This document shows, piece by piece, positions 50,487 through 60,122 of a stretch of DNA of 64,000 nt. A program made the translations under genes and the position numbers. Numbering within the stretch: position 1 is the first letter of the stretch; every line of letters begins with the position of its first letter. This DNA comes from Nocardia otitidiscaviarum NBRC 14405. GTDB lineage: Bacteria; Actinomycetota; Actinomycetes; Mycobacteriales; Mycobacteriaceae. The stretch covers positions 95,746-159,745 of the forward strand of contig NZ_BAGD01000074.1 in assembly GCF_000308635.1 (NCBI RefSeq), written 5' to 3'. Below the pieces are notes generated by a model. It was not told the origin of the DNA. It did no database searches and saw only the letters and a list, made by a program, of their open reading frames with translations.

Positions 50487-51725
50487 ATGCAGTCCTGGTC
50501 CGATACCGCTGTCCCGACCGTTCCCGGATCCGGACCGGCGTTGCGCTTGTACGACACCGCCGATCGGCAGGTGCGCCCGGTGACGCCGGGGCGGACCGCC
50601 ACCATGTACGTCTGCGGCATCACCCCCTACGACGCCACCCACCTCGGCCACGCCGCCACCTACCTGACCTTCGACCTGGTCAACCGGATCTGGCGCGACG
50701 GCGGGCACGAGGTGCACTACGTGCAGAACGTGACCGATGTGGACGATCCGCTGTTCGAGCGGGCCGAGCGCGACGGTATCGACTGGCGGGAGCTGGGCAG
50801 CCGCGAGATCGACCTGTTCCGCGAGGACATGCGCGAACTGCGGGTGATCCCGCCGCGGCACTACGTGGGCGCGATCGAATCGGTGCAGGAGGTCGTGGAA
50901 CTGGTCGACAAGCTGCTGGCCTGCGGCGCGGCCTACGTGGTGGACGACCCGGACCATCCGGATATCTACTTCCGCCACGACGCCACCGAGCAGTTCGGCT
51001 ACGAGTCCGGATACGACCGCGCGACCATGGAGCGGTTCTTCGCCGAGCGCGGCGGCGATCCGCAGCGGCCCGGCAAGCGGGATCCGATCGACCCGCTGCT
51101 GTGGCGGGCGGTGCGACCGGGTGAACCGTCCTGGCCCGCGCCGTTCGGCGAGGGGCGGCCGGGCTGGCATATCGAGTGCGCGGCCATCGCGCTCAACCGC
51201 ATCGGCACCGAGTTCGATGTCCAGGGCGGCGGCAGCGACCTCATCTACCCGCATCACGAGTACTCCAGCGCGCACGCGGAGGCACTGGTGAAGGGCCGCC
51301 GGTTCGCCCGCCACTACGTGCATGCCGGGCTGATCGGCCTGGACGGTGAGAAGATGTCCAAGTCGCGCGGCAATCTGGTGTTCGTCTCGAAGCTGCGCCG
51401 CTCGGGCACCGATCCGGCCGCCATTCGGCTGGGGCTGTTCGCCGGGCACTACCGCCAGGACCGGGAATGGTCGGATACCGTGCTCGCCGAAGCGCTTTCC
51501 CGCCTGGACCGCTGGCGGACGGCGACGGCGCTGACCTCCGGTCCGGCCGCCGAGGACACCGTGGCCCGGCTGCGGCAGCATCTGGCCGACGATCTGGACA
51601 CCCCGAAAGCGCTTGCCGCCGTGGACAGCTGGGCACAGCAGGCGGTGAACTACGGTGGCTCCGACACCGCCGCGCCGGGGTTGGTGCGCGACGCCGTGGA
51701 CGCGCTGCTGGGAATTCGACTGTAG
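50487..51725 (+). CDS. mshC: Mycothiol biosynthesis cysteine ligase
   Basis: 412 residues. It joins L-cysteine to glucosaminyl-inositol using ATP, the third enzyme step of mycothiol synthesis. It is a cysteinyl-tRNA synthetase relative: YVCGITPYDATHLGHAATYL holds the Zn Cys and HIGH-type motif, GWHIECAAIALNRIG a second Zn Cys, IYPHHEYSSAHAEAL a Zn His region, and DGEKMSKSRGN the KMSKS loop. The anticodon domain is short, as expected. The 246 bp upstream (50241-50486) contain no clear gene, so the gene may have its own promoter. Confidence 0.96.
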   Translation: MQSWSDTAVPTVPGSGPALRLYDTADRQVRPVTPGRTATMYVCGITPYDATHLGHAATYLTFDLVNRIWRDGGHEVHYVQNVTDVDDPLFERAERDGIDWRELGSREIDLFREDMRELRVIPPRHYVGAIESVQEVVELVDKLLACGAAYVVDDPDHPDIYFRHDATEQFGYESGYDRATMERFFAERGGDPQRPGKRDPIDPLLWRAVRPGEPSWPAPFGEGRPGWHIECAAIALNRIGTEFDVQGGGSDLIYPHHEYSSAHAEALVKGRRFARHYVHAGLIGLDGEKMSKSRGNLVFVSKLRRSGTDPAAIRLGLFAGHYRQDREWSDTVLAEALSRLDRWRTATALTSGPAAEDTVARLRQHLADDLDTPKALAAVDSWAQQAVNYGGSDTAAPGLVRDAVDALLGIRL

Positions 51726-51743
51726 CGCGGACGAATCCGCGGA

Positions 51744-52322
51744 CTACTCGCCCGCGTTCTTGGACTGGGCCAGTCCGCCGCCGTCGACGGGGTGGAATCC
51801 GGCGTCGCGGATGAGCGGCACCACCGTGGCGGCGGCCTCCCGGTCATCGCTCCAGTACCACATCTCGGAGGTCTCGCCCGTGCGCTGACCGCGCAGTCCG
51901 TCGGCGAGCAGGTCGGTGGCGAGGCGGTCGCCGAAGGTGCGCACCAGTCGCACGTTCCCGAGCCGCTTGTGCTGGTACTCCGCACTGGTGAGCCCGTCGG
52001 GGATGGGTACCGGCACCACCTGTCCGTCGCGTTCGGTGAGCGGATTGCTGGTGTCGATGACGATCTTGCCCCGCAGCGCGTCGCCGTAGTCGCGGGCCAG
52101 CGTCTCGAACGCCTCCCACCAGACGGCGATGACCACCACATTGGTGGCGGCGAGCATCTCCTCGGGCGAGGCGACGGCGGTGGCGTGCGGGCCGAGTTCG
52201 GCGGCCAGGGCGGCGGGGCCGTCGGGGTGGGCGGCGCTGAGGATGACGTGGTCGCCGCCGGAGATCAGCAGTCGCGCCAGGGCGCCGCCGATGCGGCCGG
52301 TGCCGATGAATCCCACTCGCAT
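51744..52322 (-). CDS. NADPH-dependent F420 reductase-like (Fno) NAD(P)-binding protein
   Basis: 192 residues. Rossmann motif MRVGFIGTGRIGGALARLL, then VILSAAHPDGPAALAAELG, VVVIAVWWEAFETLARDYG and VIDTSNPLTERDGQ, which is the typical Fno/YdjR pattern. It may pass hydride between NADP and F420 or a similar cofactor. It is convergent with mshC (18 bp between stops) and divergent from the large fusion gene. Confidence 0.82.
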   Translation of the reverse strand: MRVGFIGTGRIGGALARLLISGGDHVILSAAHPDGPAALAAELGPHATAVASPEEMLAATNVVVIAVWWEAFETLARDYGDALRGKIVIDTSNPLTERDGQVVPVPIPDGLTSAEYQHKRLGNVRLVRTFGDRLATDLLADGLRGQRTGETSEMWYWSDDREAAATVVPLIRDAGFHPVDGGGLAQSKNAGE

Positions 52323-52515
52323 GGTGCGCTCGCTTCCTGCCGATCGGACGGACGACGAGACGAGGACACAACACCACCGAGGGTAACCGAAAGATTGCCC
52401 GATTGGTCGTGTTTGCGACCGCGCGGCGGTGCGGCCGGATCGACCCTCCCGCTGGAACGTAGATGGCGATACGGTGAGTCTCCAAGGCTCTCACCCTCGA
52501 TGAGGAGGTAGGACG

Positions 52516-55479
52516 GTGACGGCGGTGCCCGGATTCGATCGGTTCCGTATGGTGCGCAAGCAGATTCGCGCCGGCGGTGAACTGCTGGGGGCGGTGCGCA
52601 GGGATCCGCGCATCGTGCGCGACCTGATCGCCGGACTCACCGGCACGGGGGCGCGACCGGAGCCGCCGGTCGACGACGGCACGCACACGCCGCCGGAGGG
52701 GCTGGCCGAATTCGCGCGCACCGCCCAGGCCCGGCAGCCCGTCGAGGTCTCCGCACCGCAGGCGCTGGCCTACCTGGTGCGGCTCGACCGGATTCCGGAG
52801 TGGATGTCGTTCCACGCGGGCTGGCGCGGCGACCCGCCCGGACCGGCCGCACCGGGCCTGGAATTCACCCAGCAGGCCCGGTTCATGGGCATACCCGCCG
52901 ATCTGGACTGGACCGTCGCCGCGGTGACCGACACCGGGGTGGAATTGCGCGGCACCGGGCCGCAGGGGCTGCGGCTGGCGTTCTGGCTGACCGTCGTGCC
53001 CGCCGGGAGCGGGGCCCTGGTGGCCGTGGACGCCGGACTGGCGGGGCCGCCCATCGACGGGCCGTTGGGCGGGTCGGTGGCGCGCAGTCTCGGTGACGCG
53101 CTGCGGGATTCGCTGGGCGCACTGCCCGCGATCCTGGCCGACGCGGCCCCCGCCGCACCGCACGTGCCGCGGAAGGCGGTGCGGCATCAGGCATCCGGCA
53201 CCGTGCTCGCACCGACCACCCCGGTGCTGGTGGGCGTCGGCCAGATCGTGCAGCGCACCCCCGACCCGGCCTACCGCGATCCCGCGCAGCTGGCCGTGGC
53301 GGCACTGCGACGGGCCGCCGCGGACGCCGGTCCGGGCGAGGCGCTGCTGCGGCAGGCCGACGCGGTGTTCGCGGTGGCGTCCACCTCCTGGCAGTACCGG
53401 GATCTGGGTGCGCTGGTGGCCGCGGCGGTCGGCGCGGACGCGGTGGACACCGTGCAGTCCAGTCCGTTCGGGGGTGACGGCGGGCAGCTGGTGCTCAACG
53501 AGGCGGCCGCGGCGGTGGCCGCCGGGGAGTACGACGTGGTGCTGGTGACCGGCGCGGAGGCCGGTGCCACCCAGGCCGCCGCCCAGCGCGCCGGGGTCGA
53601 GCTGGACTGGCCGGTGCAGGGCGAGCAGGTGCGCCCGACCCGCGCGGTCGGGGTGGACAAACCCGCCAACAACGCGCCCGAGACCACGGCCGGGCTGCTC
53701 GCCCCGATCAACATGTACGCGCTGTTGGAGTCCGCGAACCGGCATCGACTGGGCCGCGGCCCCGCCGAGCACGCTCGCGCGGTGGCCGAGCTGTGGTCGC
53801 GGCTGTCGGCGGTGGCGGCGCGCAATCCGCACGCCTGGCAGCCGCGCGAGATCAGCGCCGAGGAGATCGCGACCGTCACCGCCGACAATCGGATGATCTC
53901 CGCGCCCTACACCAAACTCGAATGCGCCAACCTGACCGTCGATATGGCGTCGGGCATCGTGGTGTGCAGTGCCGCGGCGGCCGAAGCCGCCGGCATCCCG
54001 CAGGACCAGTGGGTGTTCCTGCACGCGGGGGCGTCCGGGCACGACGAATGGTTCGTCAGCGAGCGCGCGGAACTGGCCGCCTCCCCGGCCATCCGGACCT
54101 TGGGCGCGGCGGTGTTCGACCATGCCGGGATCACCGCCGACGACCTCGCGCACGTGGACCTGTACGCCTGCTTCCCGGTGGCCGTGCAGATCGCGGCCCG
54201 CGAACTCGGCCTGCCCGTCGACGACCCGAAGCGGCCGCTGTCGGTGACCGGCGGTCTCACCTTCGGCGGCGGGCCGGGCAACAATTACGGCGGGCACGCG
54301 GTGGCGACGCTGGTGGAGCGGTTGCGCGCCGAACCCGGCAGTTTCGGGCTGGCGACGTCGCTGGGCTGGTACCTCACCAAACACGCGGTCGGCGTGTACT
54401 CGACCACCCCGCCGAGCGCCGGATACCGGCATCTGACACCCGTCATCGACCATCCGCCGGCGCGTCCGGCCCGCACCGGCTACGACGGGGAAGCCGTGGT
54501 GGAGGCGTACACGCTGCCCTACGACCGAGACGGGCGGCCGGAGGCGGCGATCCTGTCGCTGCTCACCCCCGAGGGCGCGCGAGTGCTGGTGCGCAGCACC
54601 GACTCCCGGCTGCTCACCGAGCTCACCGACGGGGATCTGCTGGGGCTGCCGGTCACCGTCTCCGGGGATTCGGTACAGGTCACCGACACCACCCGGGTGC
54701 AGCTGCCAGCACCGCCGCCCGCGCCGGTGCTGGTGGAGCGGCGCGGCCACATCACCGTCATCACCATCAACCGGCCGCACGCCCGCAACGCCATCGACCT
54801 GGCCACCGCGCTCGGTATCGAACGCGCCCTCGACGCCTACGAGGCCGATCCGGACGCGCGCATCGCCGTGCTCACCGGGGCGGGCGGATTCTTCAGCGCC
54901 GGAATGGATCTCAAGGCCGCCGCGCGCGGTGAGGTGCCGGTGACCGAGCAGCGCGGCATCCTCGGCATCGTCGGCCGACCGCCCGCCAAACCGCTCATCG
55001 CCGCCGTGGAGGGTCCGGCACTGGCGGGCGGCTGCGAACTCGCCCTGTGCGCGGATCTCATCGTGGCAGCGCAGGATTCGACCTTCGGCATTCCGGAGGT
55101 CAAGCGCGGTCTGGTCGCCGTCGGCGGCGGCGTGCTGCGGCTGCCGCAGCGCATTCCCCGCGCCGTCGCCATGGAGATGGCGCTCACCGGTGACCCCATC
55201 ACCGCCGCCCGCGCCGCCGACCTCGGTCTGATCAACGAGATCGCCGCACCCGGCCGCGCACTCGACACCGCGCTGGCGCTGGCGGAACGGATCGCGGTGA
55301 ACGCCCCGCTGAGCGTGGCCGCCTCCAAACGGATCATCGACGAGAGCCCGGACTGGCCCAGCGACGAAGCGTTCGACCGACAGGGGCGGATCGCGGCCAC
55401 AGCACTGTCCAGCGAGGACGCGGGTGAAGGGGTGCGCGCCTTCGCCGAGAAGCGGCCGCCGGTGTGGCGGGGTCGCTGA
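52516..55479 (+). CDS. SRPBCC-thiolase-crotonase fusion protein
   Basis: 987 residues from GTG 52516, behind GAGGAGG. Three parts: residues about 1-215 are SRPBCC-like (APQALAYLVRLDRIPEWMSF, VTDTGVELRGTGPQGLRLAF); about 230-725 form a thiolase-like acyltransferase (TPVLVGVGQIVQRTPDPAYR, VDLYACFPVAVQIAARELGL, GGLTFGGGPGNNYGGHAVAT); about 738-987 form an enoyl-CoA hydratase with both catalytic Glu regions (LAGGCELALCADL and FGIPEVKRGL). The thiolase nucleophile position reads QSSPFGGDGG with no Cys, as in lipid-transfer-type thiolases. It could process a steroid or branched acyl-CoA. Confidence 0.85.
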   Translation: MTAVPGFDRFRMVRKQIRAGGELLGAVRRDPRIVRDLIAGLTGTGARPEPPVDDGTHTPPEGLAEFARTAQARQPVEVSAPQALAYLVRLDRIPEWMSFHAGWRGDPPGPAAPGLEFTQQARFMGIPADLDWTVAAVTDTGVELRGTGPQGLRLAFWLTVVPAGSGALVAVDAGLAGPPIDGPLGGSVARSLGDALRDSLGALPAILADAAPAAPHVPRKAVRHQASGTVLAPTTPVLVGVGQIVQRTPDPAYRDPAQLAVAALRRAAADAGPGEALLRQADAVFAVASTSWQYRDLGALVAAAVGADAVDTVQSSPFGGDGGQLVLNEAAAAVAAGEYDVVLVTGAEAGATQAAAQRAGVELDWPVQGEQVRPTRAVGVDKPANNAPETTAGLLAPINMYALLESANRHRLGRGPAEHARAVAELWSRLSAVAARNPHAWQPREISAEEIATVTADNRMISAPYTKLECANLTVDMASGIVVCSAAAAEAAGIPQDQWVFLHAGASGHDEWFVSERAELAASPAIRTLGAAVFDHAGITADDLAHVDLYACFPVAVQIAARELGLPVDDPKRPLSVTGGLTFGGGPGNNYGGHAVATLVERLRAEPGSFGLATSLGWYLTKHAVGVYSTTPPSAGYRHLTPVIDHPPARPARTGYDGEAVVEAYTLPYDRDGRPEAAILSLLTPEGARVLVRSTDSRLLTELTDGDLLGLPVTVSGDSVQVTDTTRVQLPAPPPAPVLVERRGHITVITINRPHARNAIDLATALGIERALDAYEADPDARIAVLTGAGGFFSAGMDLKAAARGEVPVTEQRGILGIVGRPPAKPLIAAVEGPALAGGCELALCADLIVAAQDSTFGIPEVKRGLVAVGGGVLRLPQRIPRAVAMEMALTGDPITAARAADLGLINEIAAPGRALDTALALAERIAVNAPLSVAASKRIIDESPDWPSDEAFDRQGRIAATALSSEDAGEGVRAFAEKRPPVWRGR

Positions 55480-55674
55480 CCGGAGGCGTACGCCGTCGGT
55501 GCGTGCGGCGCCCCCGTATCCGCTGCCGGGGCCGAGCGGGACGCGGCACACTCGTATCGTTCCTGGCTCGGTTGGGGGCCACGAACTTCTCCGCCGTCGG
55601 CGGACCGGTGGTCCGTCGGCGGCGTTCCCGGCCGCGCTGTCGGCGGCCGGAGCGTATCGATGAGAGGTTGGTTC

Positions 55675-56571
55675 ATGGCATCGTCCATCCCCGAGAGCAC
55701 CCTGACCCTGCGCCGTGACGGCCTGGAGCTGTCGGCCCGGCACGCCGGGCCCGACAACGCACCGCTGGTCCTGCTGCTGCACGGGTTCCCCGATACACCG
55801 CACACCTGGGACGGTGTGATTCCGGCCTTGGTGGACAACGGATTTCAGGTGCTCGCGCCGTGGCTGCGCGGATATACGCCGGGTTCGGCGGCACGGTCGG
55901 CACGTTACGACCTGATGGCGGTGAGTGCGGACATCGCCGCCTGGTATCACGCGCTGGGCGCGCCGCGCACCCATCTGGTCGGGCACGACTGGGGCGCTTT
56001 CGTCGCGCTGGTGCTGGCGAAACAGTATCCCCGCCAGTGGCTTTCCCTGTCGGTACTGGCGATACCGCCGTTCGGCGGCGGATTCGCCGGCCGGTCGCTG
56101 CCGCTGCTGCCGCGCCAGCTGCTCATGTCCTCCTATATTCCGCTCATGCAGTCGGGTGCGTCGCCGCGGCTGCTGGTGCGCGACGACGCGGCGTTCGTGC
56201 GGCGGCTGTGGCGGCGCTGGTCACCGGGCTGGGATTTCAGCGAGACCCAGTTCGCGCCCACCGCAAGGGTTTTCACCGACCCCCTGCTGGCCTGGGCGGC
56301 GACCCGCTACTACCGGTCGCTGGTCACCGTGCACCGGTCCGCCACCCGCGAATTCCACCGTCTGCTGCTCGCCCCGCTGCCCGCGCTGCCGACCCTGGCA
56401 CTGGCCGGTGCGCGCGACGGCGCGCTGTCGGCGGACCTGCAGCGTGTGCTGGCCGAACGCGCCGGGGTCACCCACGCCGAACTGCCGGACTGCGGGCATT
56501 TCCTGCACGCCGAACGGCCGGACGTGGTGGCCGCGCAGCTGCTGCCGCACCTGCGCGCCGCCACCCCGTGA
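55675..56571 (+). CDS. Alpha/beta hydrolase, epoxide hydrolase-like
   Basis: 298 residues from ATG 55675. Oxyanion motif LLLHGFPDTPHTWD (residues 33-46), nucleophile Asp105 in LVGHDWGAFVALVLA, and the terminal His in DCGHFLHAERPDVV. The cap region (residues about 130-210) is of the epoxide hydrolase type. Soluble, cofactor-free. It follows the fusion gene by 195 bp on the same strand. The substrate is unknown. Confidence 0.87.
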   Translation: MASSIPESTLTLRRDGLELSARHAGPDNAPLVLLLHGFPDTPHTWDGVIPALVDNGFQVLAPWLRGYTPGSAARSARYDLMAVSADIAAWYHALGAPRTHLVGHDWGAFVALVLAKQYPRQWLSLSVLAIPPFGGGFAGRSLPLLPRQLLMSSYIPLMQSGASPRLLVRDDAAFVRRLWRRWSPGWDFSETQFAPTARVFTDPLLAWAATRYYRSLVTVHRSATREFHRLLLAPLPALPTLALAGARDGALSADLQRVLAERAGVTHAELPDCGHFLHAERPDVVAAQLLPHLRAATP

Positions 56572-56600
56572 CCGCACGCCCGGCCCGACCGACCACGCGA

Positions 56601-58418
56601 CTACGGCATGGTGGCCGCGTGGGGGTCGGACGGTTCGTGGACGTGTTCGGCGAGTTCGTCGGCGTAGAGCCGTTCGATCTCGCTCGCGTACTTCTGCGCG
56701 ATGGGGGTGCGGCGCAGTTTCATGGTGAGCGTGATCTCCTCGCCGCCGGGCTCCCAGAAGGTGGGCAGGATGGTGAACCGCTTGACCTGTTCGACGCGGG
56801 AGAGTTTGGCATTGCCCGCCGCCACCCCGCGGGCGATGTCCTCGATGACGCCCTTGTCGACGGCCAGGGCCGCGGCGGAGGCGTCGGCCAGACCGCGCCC
56901 GGCCGCGTAGGGTCCGGCGGATTCGGCGTCCAGGACGATGAGGGCGGTGTTGTAGGGCCGGTTGTCGCCGATCACCGCCATGGCTCCGATGAGCGGGGTG
57001 GCGGCCTTGACGGTGTTCTCGATATTGGCCGGGGACATGTTCTTTCCGGCCGAATTGATGATGATTTCCTTCTTGCGGTCCACCACCCGCAGATATCCCT
57101 CGTCGTCGACGGTGACGATATCGCCGGTGTGCAGCCAGCCGTCGGCGTCGAGCGCCTCGGCCGTCTTCTCCGGTTCGTCGCGGTAGCGTTTCATCACCAG
57201 CGGTCCGCGCACCAGGTACTCACCGTCCTCGGCGATGCGTCCCTCCAGACCCGGCAGCAGTTTTCCGACCGTGCCCAGCCGCGCCTGTTCGGGCGGACTC
57301 ACCGACGCCACACAGGTCAGTTCGGACATGCCCCAGACCTCGGAGATGGGAATGCCGAGGCCGTAGAAGAATCCGAGGGTTTCCGGCGGAATCGGCGCGG
57401 CCCCCGACAGCGCCCATTTCAGTTGATCCAGGCCGAGTTTCGCGCGCAGTGTCGACAGCACCAGCTCATCGGCCTTCGCCCATTCCGCGGCCTGCACCTC
57501 ATCGAGGGAGGTGCCCGCCAACTGGGCGGCGGCCTTGCGTCCGGCCACCTCCAATGCCCAGGTCAAGGCCGCCCTGCGGGTGTCGTCGGTTTCGCTGGCC
57601 ACCGAGAATTCCACGGCCGCCTTGAGTTTCTCCCACACCCGCGGCACCGCGCCCCAGATGGTCGGATGCACGTCGGCCAGGGCCGCGGGCAGCTGGGTCC
57701 GATCCGGCACCACCGTGATCTGGGTGCCGCGGAATTCCTGCAGGTACAGTGCCGTCACCCGGTCGGCCATATGCGCGGTCGGCAGATACGAGGTGATCCG
57801 GTCGCCGAATTCGATGGGCATGACCGATGCGTAGGTTTCGCATTCGAACGCCAGGTTCGCGTGCGTGATCTCCACGCCCTTCGGATTGCCGGTGGTCCCC
57901 GACGTGTAGCAGAGCGTGACGATATCGTCCTCGCCGACCGCCCGCCAGGTGGCGTCGAAATCGAAATCGGCGCGCCCCGACGCCATCAGCTCCGCGACCC
58001 CGATGGTGCCCTCCGGGGTCCCGTCCACGCACACGATGGTCTCGATATCCACCCCCGACGCCCGCACCCGCCGCACATACTGTTCCTCGCAGATCACCAC
58101 CCGGTTGCGCGCATTGGCGAATACGTACGCCAACTGCTCCGCCGAGAGCGTGTTGTACACCGAGAACGAGGTGGCCCCCGTGTGCTGCGCGCCCACCTCG
58201 AGCGGATAGAACTCCACCCGGTTCGCCATCATGAGCGCGACGGTGTCGCCGCGCCCGATTCCCAGCGCGGACAACCCGGCCGCCACCGCCCGCACCTGGT
58301 CGGCGTATTCCCGCCACGTCAACGTCTGCGTCCCGCCCACCGAACGCACCGCCACCGCCTCCGGATCGATGGCGGCCACCCGCTGGAACGCGGCACAGGA
58401 GGTCTTCGCTTCGGCCAT
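56601..58418 (-). CDS. Long-chain acyl-CoA synthetase (FadD11/15-like), second copy
   Basis: 605 residues, paralogous to the FadD at 29287. Motifs: TLCYTSGTTGNPKGVEITHA, EVWGMSELTCVASVSPPEQA, DGWLHTGDIVTVDDEGYLRV, DRKKEIIINSAGKNMSPANI. All adenylation motifs are intact. Start ATG 58418; GTG 58421 is one codon upstream. It activates fatty acids as CoA thioesters. It converges with the epoxide hydrolase-like gene and is divergent from the carboxylate transporter. Confidence 0.92.
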   Translation of the reverse strand: MAEAKTSCAAFQRVAAIDPEAVAVRSVGGTQTLTWREYADQVRAVAAGLSALGIGRGDTVALMMANRVEFYPLEVGAQHTGATSFSVYNTLSAEQLAYVFANARNRVVICEEQYVRRVRASGVDIETIVCVDGTPEGTIGVAELMASGRADFDFDATWRAVGEDDIVTLCYTSGTTGNPKGVEITHANLAFECETYASVMPIEFGDRITSYLPTAHMADRVTALYLQEFRGTQITVVPDRTQLPAALADVHPTIWGAVPRVWEKLKAAVEFSVASETDDTRRAALTWALEVAGRKAAAQLAGTSLDEVQAAEWAKADELVLSTLRAKLGLDQLKWALSGAAPIPPETLGFFYGLGIPISEVWGMSELTCVASVSPPEQARLGTVGKLLPGLEGRIAEDGEYLVRGPLVMKRYRDEPEKTAEALDADGWLHTGDIVTVDDEGYLRVVDRKKEIIINSAGKNMSPANIENTVKAATPLIGAMAVIGDNRPYNTALIVLDAESAGPYAAGRGLADASAAALAVDKGVIEDIARGVAAGNAKLSRVEQVKRFTILPTFWEPGGEEITLTMKLRRTPIAQKYASEIERLYADELAEHVHEPSDPHAATMP

Positions 58419-58506
58419 CACACATCTCGCTTCGCTCGGCCCGACTTTCCCTGACCGTAAAGCGAGCCCGGCCCCCGCGTGACCGATTTGCGTACATCGG
58501 CGATCG

Positions 58507-58525
58507 TCCTAAGGGAGCGTTAGGA
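58507..58525. promoter_or_regulatory. Inverted repeat TCCTAA-N7-TTAGGA in the fadD/transporter divergent spacer
   Basis: Perfect 6-bp arms with GGGAGCG between, about 90 bp from either gene start, in a spacer of 199 bp. AT-rich arms are unusual here. The nearby response regulator could bind such a site. Confidence 0.35.
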
Positions 58526-58617
58526 AACGGCCGCACCCCTCCCGTCGCGGGTGTGGCTGCCGACACAGTGGTTCACGGTCGGGATGTGATGAGGCATCCC
58601 CGAGAAGGAGATCCACC

Positions 58618-60018
58618 GTGAGTTCACCCGTCAACGAACGCCGGGTCGTCGCCAATGTACTGCGCGGCTCCATCGGCAATCTCGTCGAATGGTACGACTG
58701 GTACGTTTACGCCGCATTCAGCGTGTACTTCGCGAAAGCGTTCTTCCCCGAAGGCGACGCCACCGCGCAATTGCTGTCCACCGCTGCCGTTTTCGCGGTC
58801 GGCTTCCTCATGCGCCCCATCGGCGGGTGGGCGCTGGGCCGCTACGCCGACCGCTTCGGCCGCCGCAGCGCGCTTACCTTGTCGGTGACGGTGATGGCGG
58901 CCGGATCGCTGCTCATCGCGCTGACACCCGGATATCAGACCATCGGCCTGGCCGCGCCGGTGATTCTGCTGCTGGCGCGGCTGTTGCAGGGGCTGTCGGT
59001 CGGCGGCGAGTACGCCACCAGCGCCACCTACCTGTCCGAGGTGGCCTCGGCGGGGCGGCGCGGGTTCTACTCCAGCTTCCAGTACGTCACCCTGGTCGCC
59101 GGTCAGCTGACCGCGCTCGGTGTGCAGATCGTGCTGTTGCAATTCCTGTCGACCGAGCAGATGCACGCCTGGGGCTGGCGGATTCCGTTCGTGATCGGCG
59201 CGACCGGCGCCGTCGTGGTGATGCTGCTGCGGCGCGGTATGGACGAGTCGGCGTCGTTCCGCGCCGAGGCCACCGCCCGGAACGCCACTGCCGCCGCCGG
59301 TTCCGAGAAGCGCGGCTCCCTGCGGGTGCTGCTGCGGTATCCGCGGGAATGTCTGCTGGTGGTCGGCCTGACCATGGGCGGGACGGTGGCGTTCTACACC
59401 TATACCACCTATATGCAGAAGTTCATGGTGAACACCTCGGGGATCTCCAAGTCGACGGTGGCCTGGATCAACTTCGCCGCACTGCTGGTGTTCGTGGTGT
59501 TGCAGCCGATCGCGGGCGCGCTGTCGGACCGGGTGGGGCGGCGCAGACTGCTGATCTTCTTCGGGGTGGCGGGCACGCTGGGCACGGTGCCGATCATGAC
59601 CGTGCTCGGGCAGACCACCCATCCGGTGGCGGCGTTCGGGCTGATGATGGCGGCGCTGGTGATCATCACCGGATACACCTCCATCAACGCGATCGTGAAG
59701 GCGGAACTGTTCCCGACCCGCATCCGGGCGCTGGGGGTGGGGCTGCCCTACGCGCTGACCGTCGCGATCTTCGGCGGCACCGCGGAGATGATCGCGTTGG
59801 CGTTGAAGAAGGCGGGCCACGAGTCGGTGTACTTCTGGTACGTGACCGGCTGTATCGCCCTGTCGCTGCTCACCTACTGGTTCATGCGGGAGACCTCCGC
59901 GGCGTCCACCATCGACGCCGAGGCCATCGACGCCGAGACCACCGAAAACTCCCTCGACGCCCACGAGGCCGCCGAGGGGCCGGTCGCATCCGCTCGCGCC
60001 ACCGTCACCGCGCGCTAG
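58618..60018 (+). CDS. MFS metabolite:H+ symporter (KgtP/MHS family)
   Basis: 466 residues from GTG 58618 with AAGGAGAT. Twelve helices; MHS signatures GNLVEWYDWYVYAAFSVYFA, GFLMRPIGGWALGRYADRFG and SVGGEYATSATYLSEVASAG, and later DRVGRRRLLIFFG. The family imports alpha-ketoglutarate, shikimate, citrate or proline. The 45-residue C-terminal tail is Ala/Glu/Asp-rich. Next to the two-component system and TAXI lipoprotein, a carboxylate substrate is the likely choice. Confidence 0.88.
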   Translation: MSSPVNERRVVANVLRGSIGNLVEWYDWYVYAAFSVYFAKAFFPEGDATAQLLSTAAVFAVGFLMRPIGGWALGRYADRFGRRSALTLSVTVMAAGSLLIALTPGYQTIGLAAPVILLLARLLQGLSVGGEYATSATYLSEVASAGRRGFYSSFQYVTLVAGQLTALGVQIVLLQFLSTEQMHAWGWRIPFVIGATGAVVVMLLRRGMDESASFRAEATARNATAAAGSEKRGSLRVLLRYPRECLLVVGLTMGGTVAFYTYTTYMQKFMVNTSGISKSTVAWINFAALLVFVVLQPIAGALSDRVGRRRLLIFFGVAGTLGTVPIMTVLGQTTHPVAAFGLMMAALVIITGYTSINAIVKAELFPTRIRALGVGLPYALTVAIFGGTAEMIALALKKAGHESVYFWYVTGCIALSLLTYWFMRETSAASTIDAEAIDAETTENSLDAHEAAEGPVASARATVTAR

Positions 60019-60034
60019 ATCGGCCGACCGCGGT

Positions 60035-60063
60035 GTCGCCGGGCGCTCTCACCGCCCGGCGAC
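60035..60063 (+). terminator. Hairpin after the symporter gene
   Basis: GTCGCCGGGCG and CGCCCGGCGAC form an 11-bp perfect stem with a 7-nt loop, 17 bp after the stop. There is no T-tract. It separates the transporter from the two-component operon. Confidence 0.6.
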
Positions 60064-60122
60064 TCCGCATCCCGTGACCCCACAGTCTCGGTGCCCCACC
60101 CGTTCAGGAGAGAATCGGATCC

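Noticed and set aside
51844..55986. A 1380-codon open frame on the minus strand
   Set aside because: It runs opposite the SRPBCC-thiolase-crotonase gene, whose three domains are clearly recognisable. Long antisense frames are common in DNA of this GC content, and its translation is Arg/Gly/His-rich without domains.
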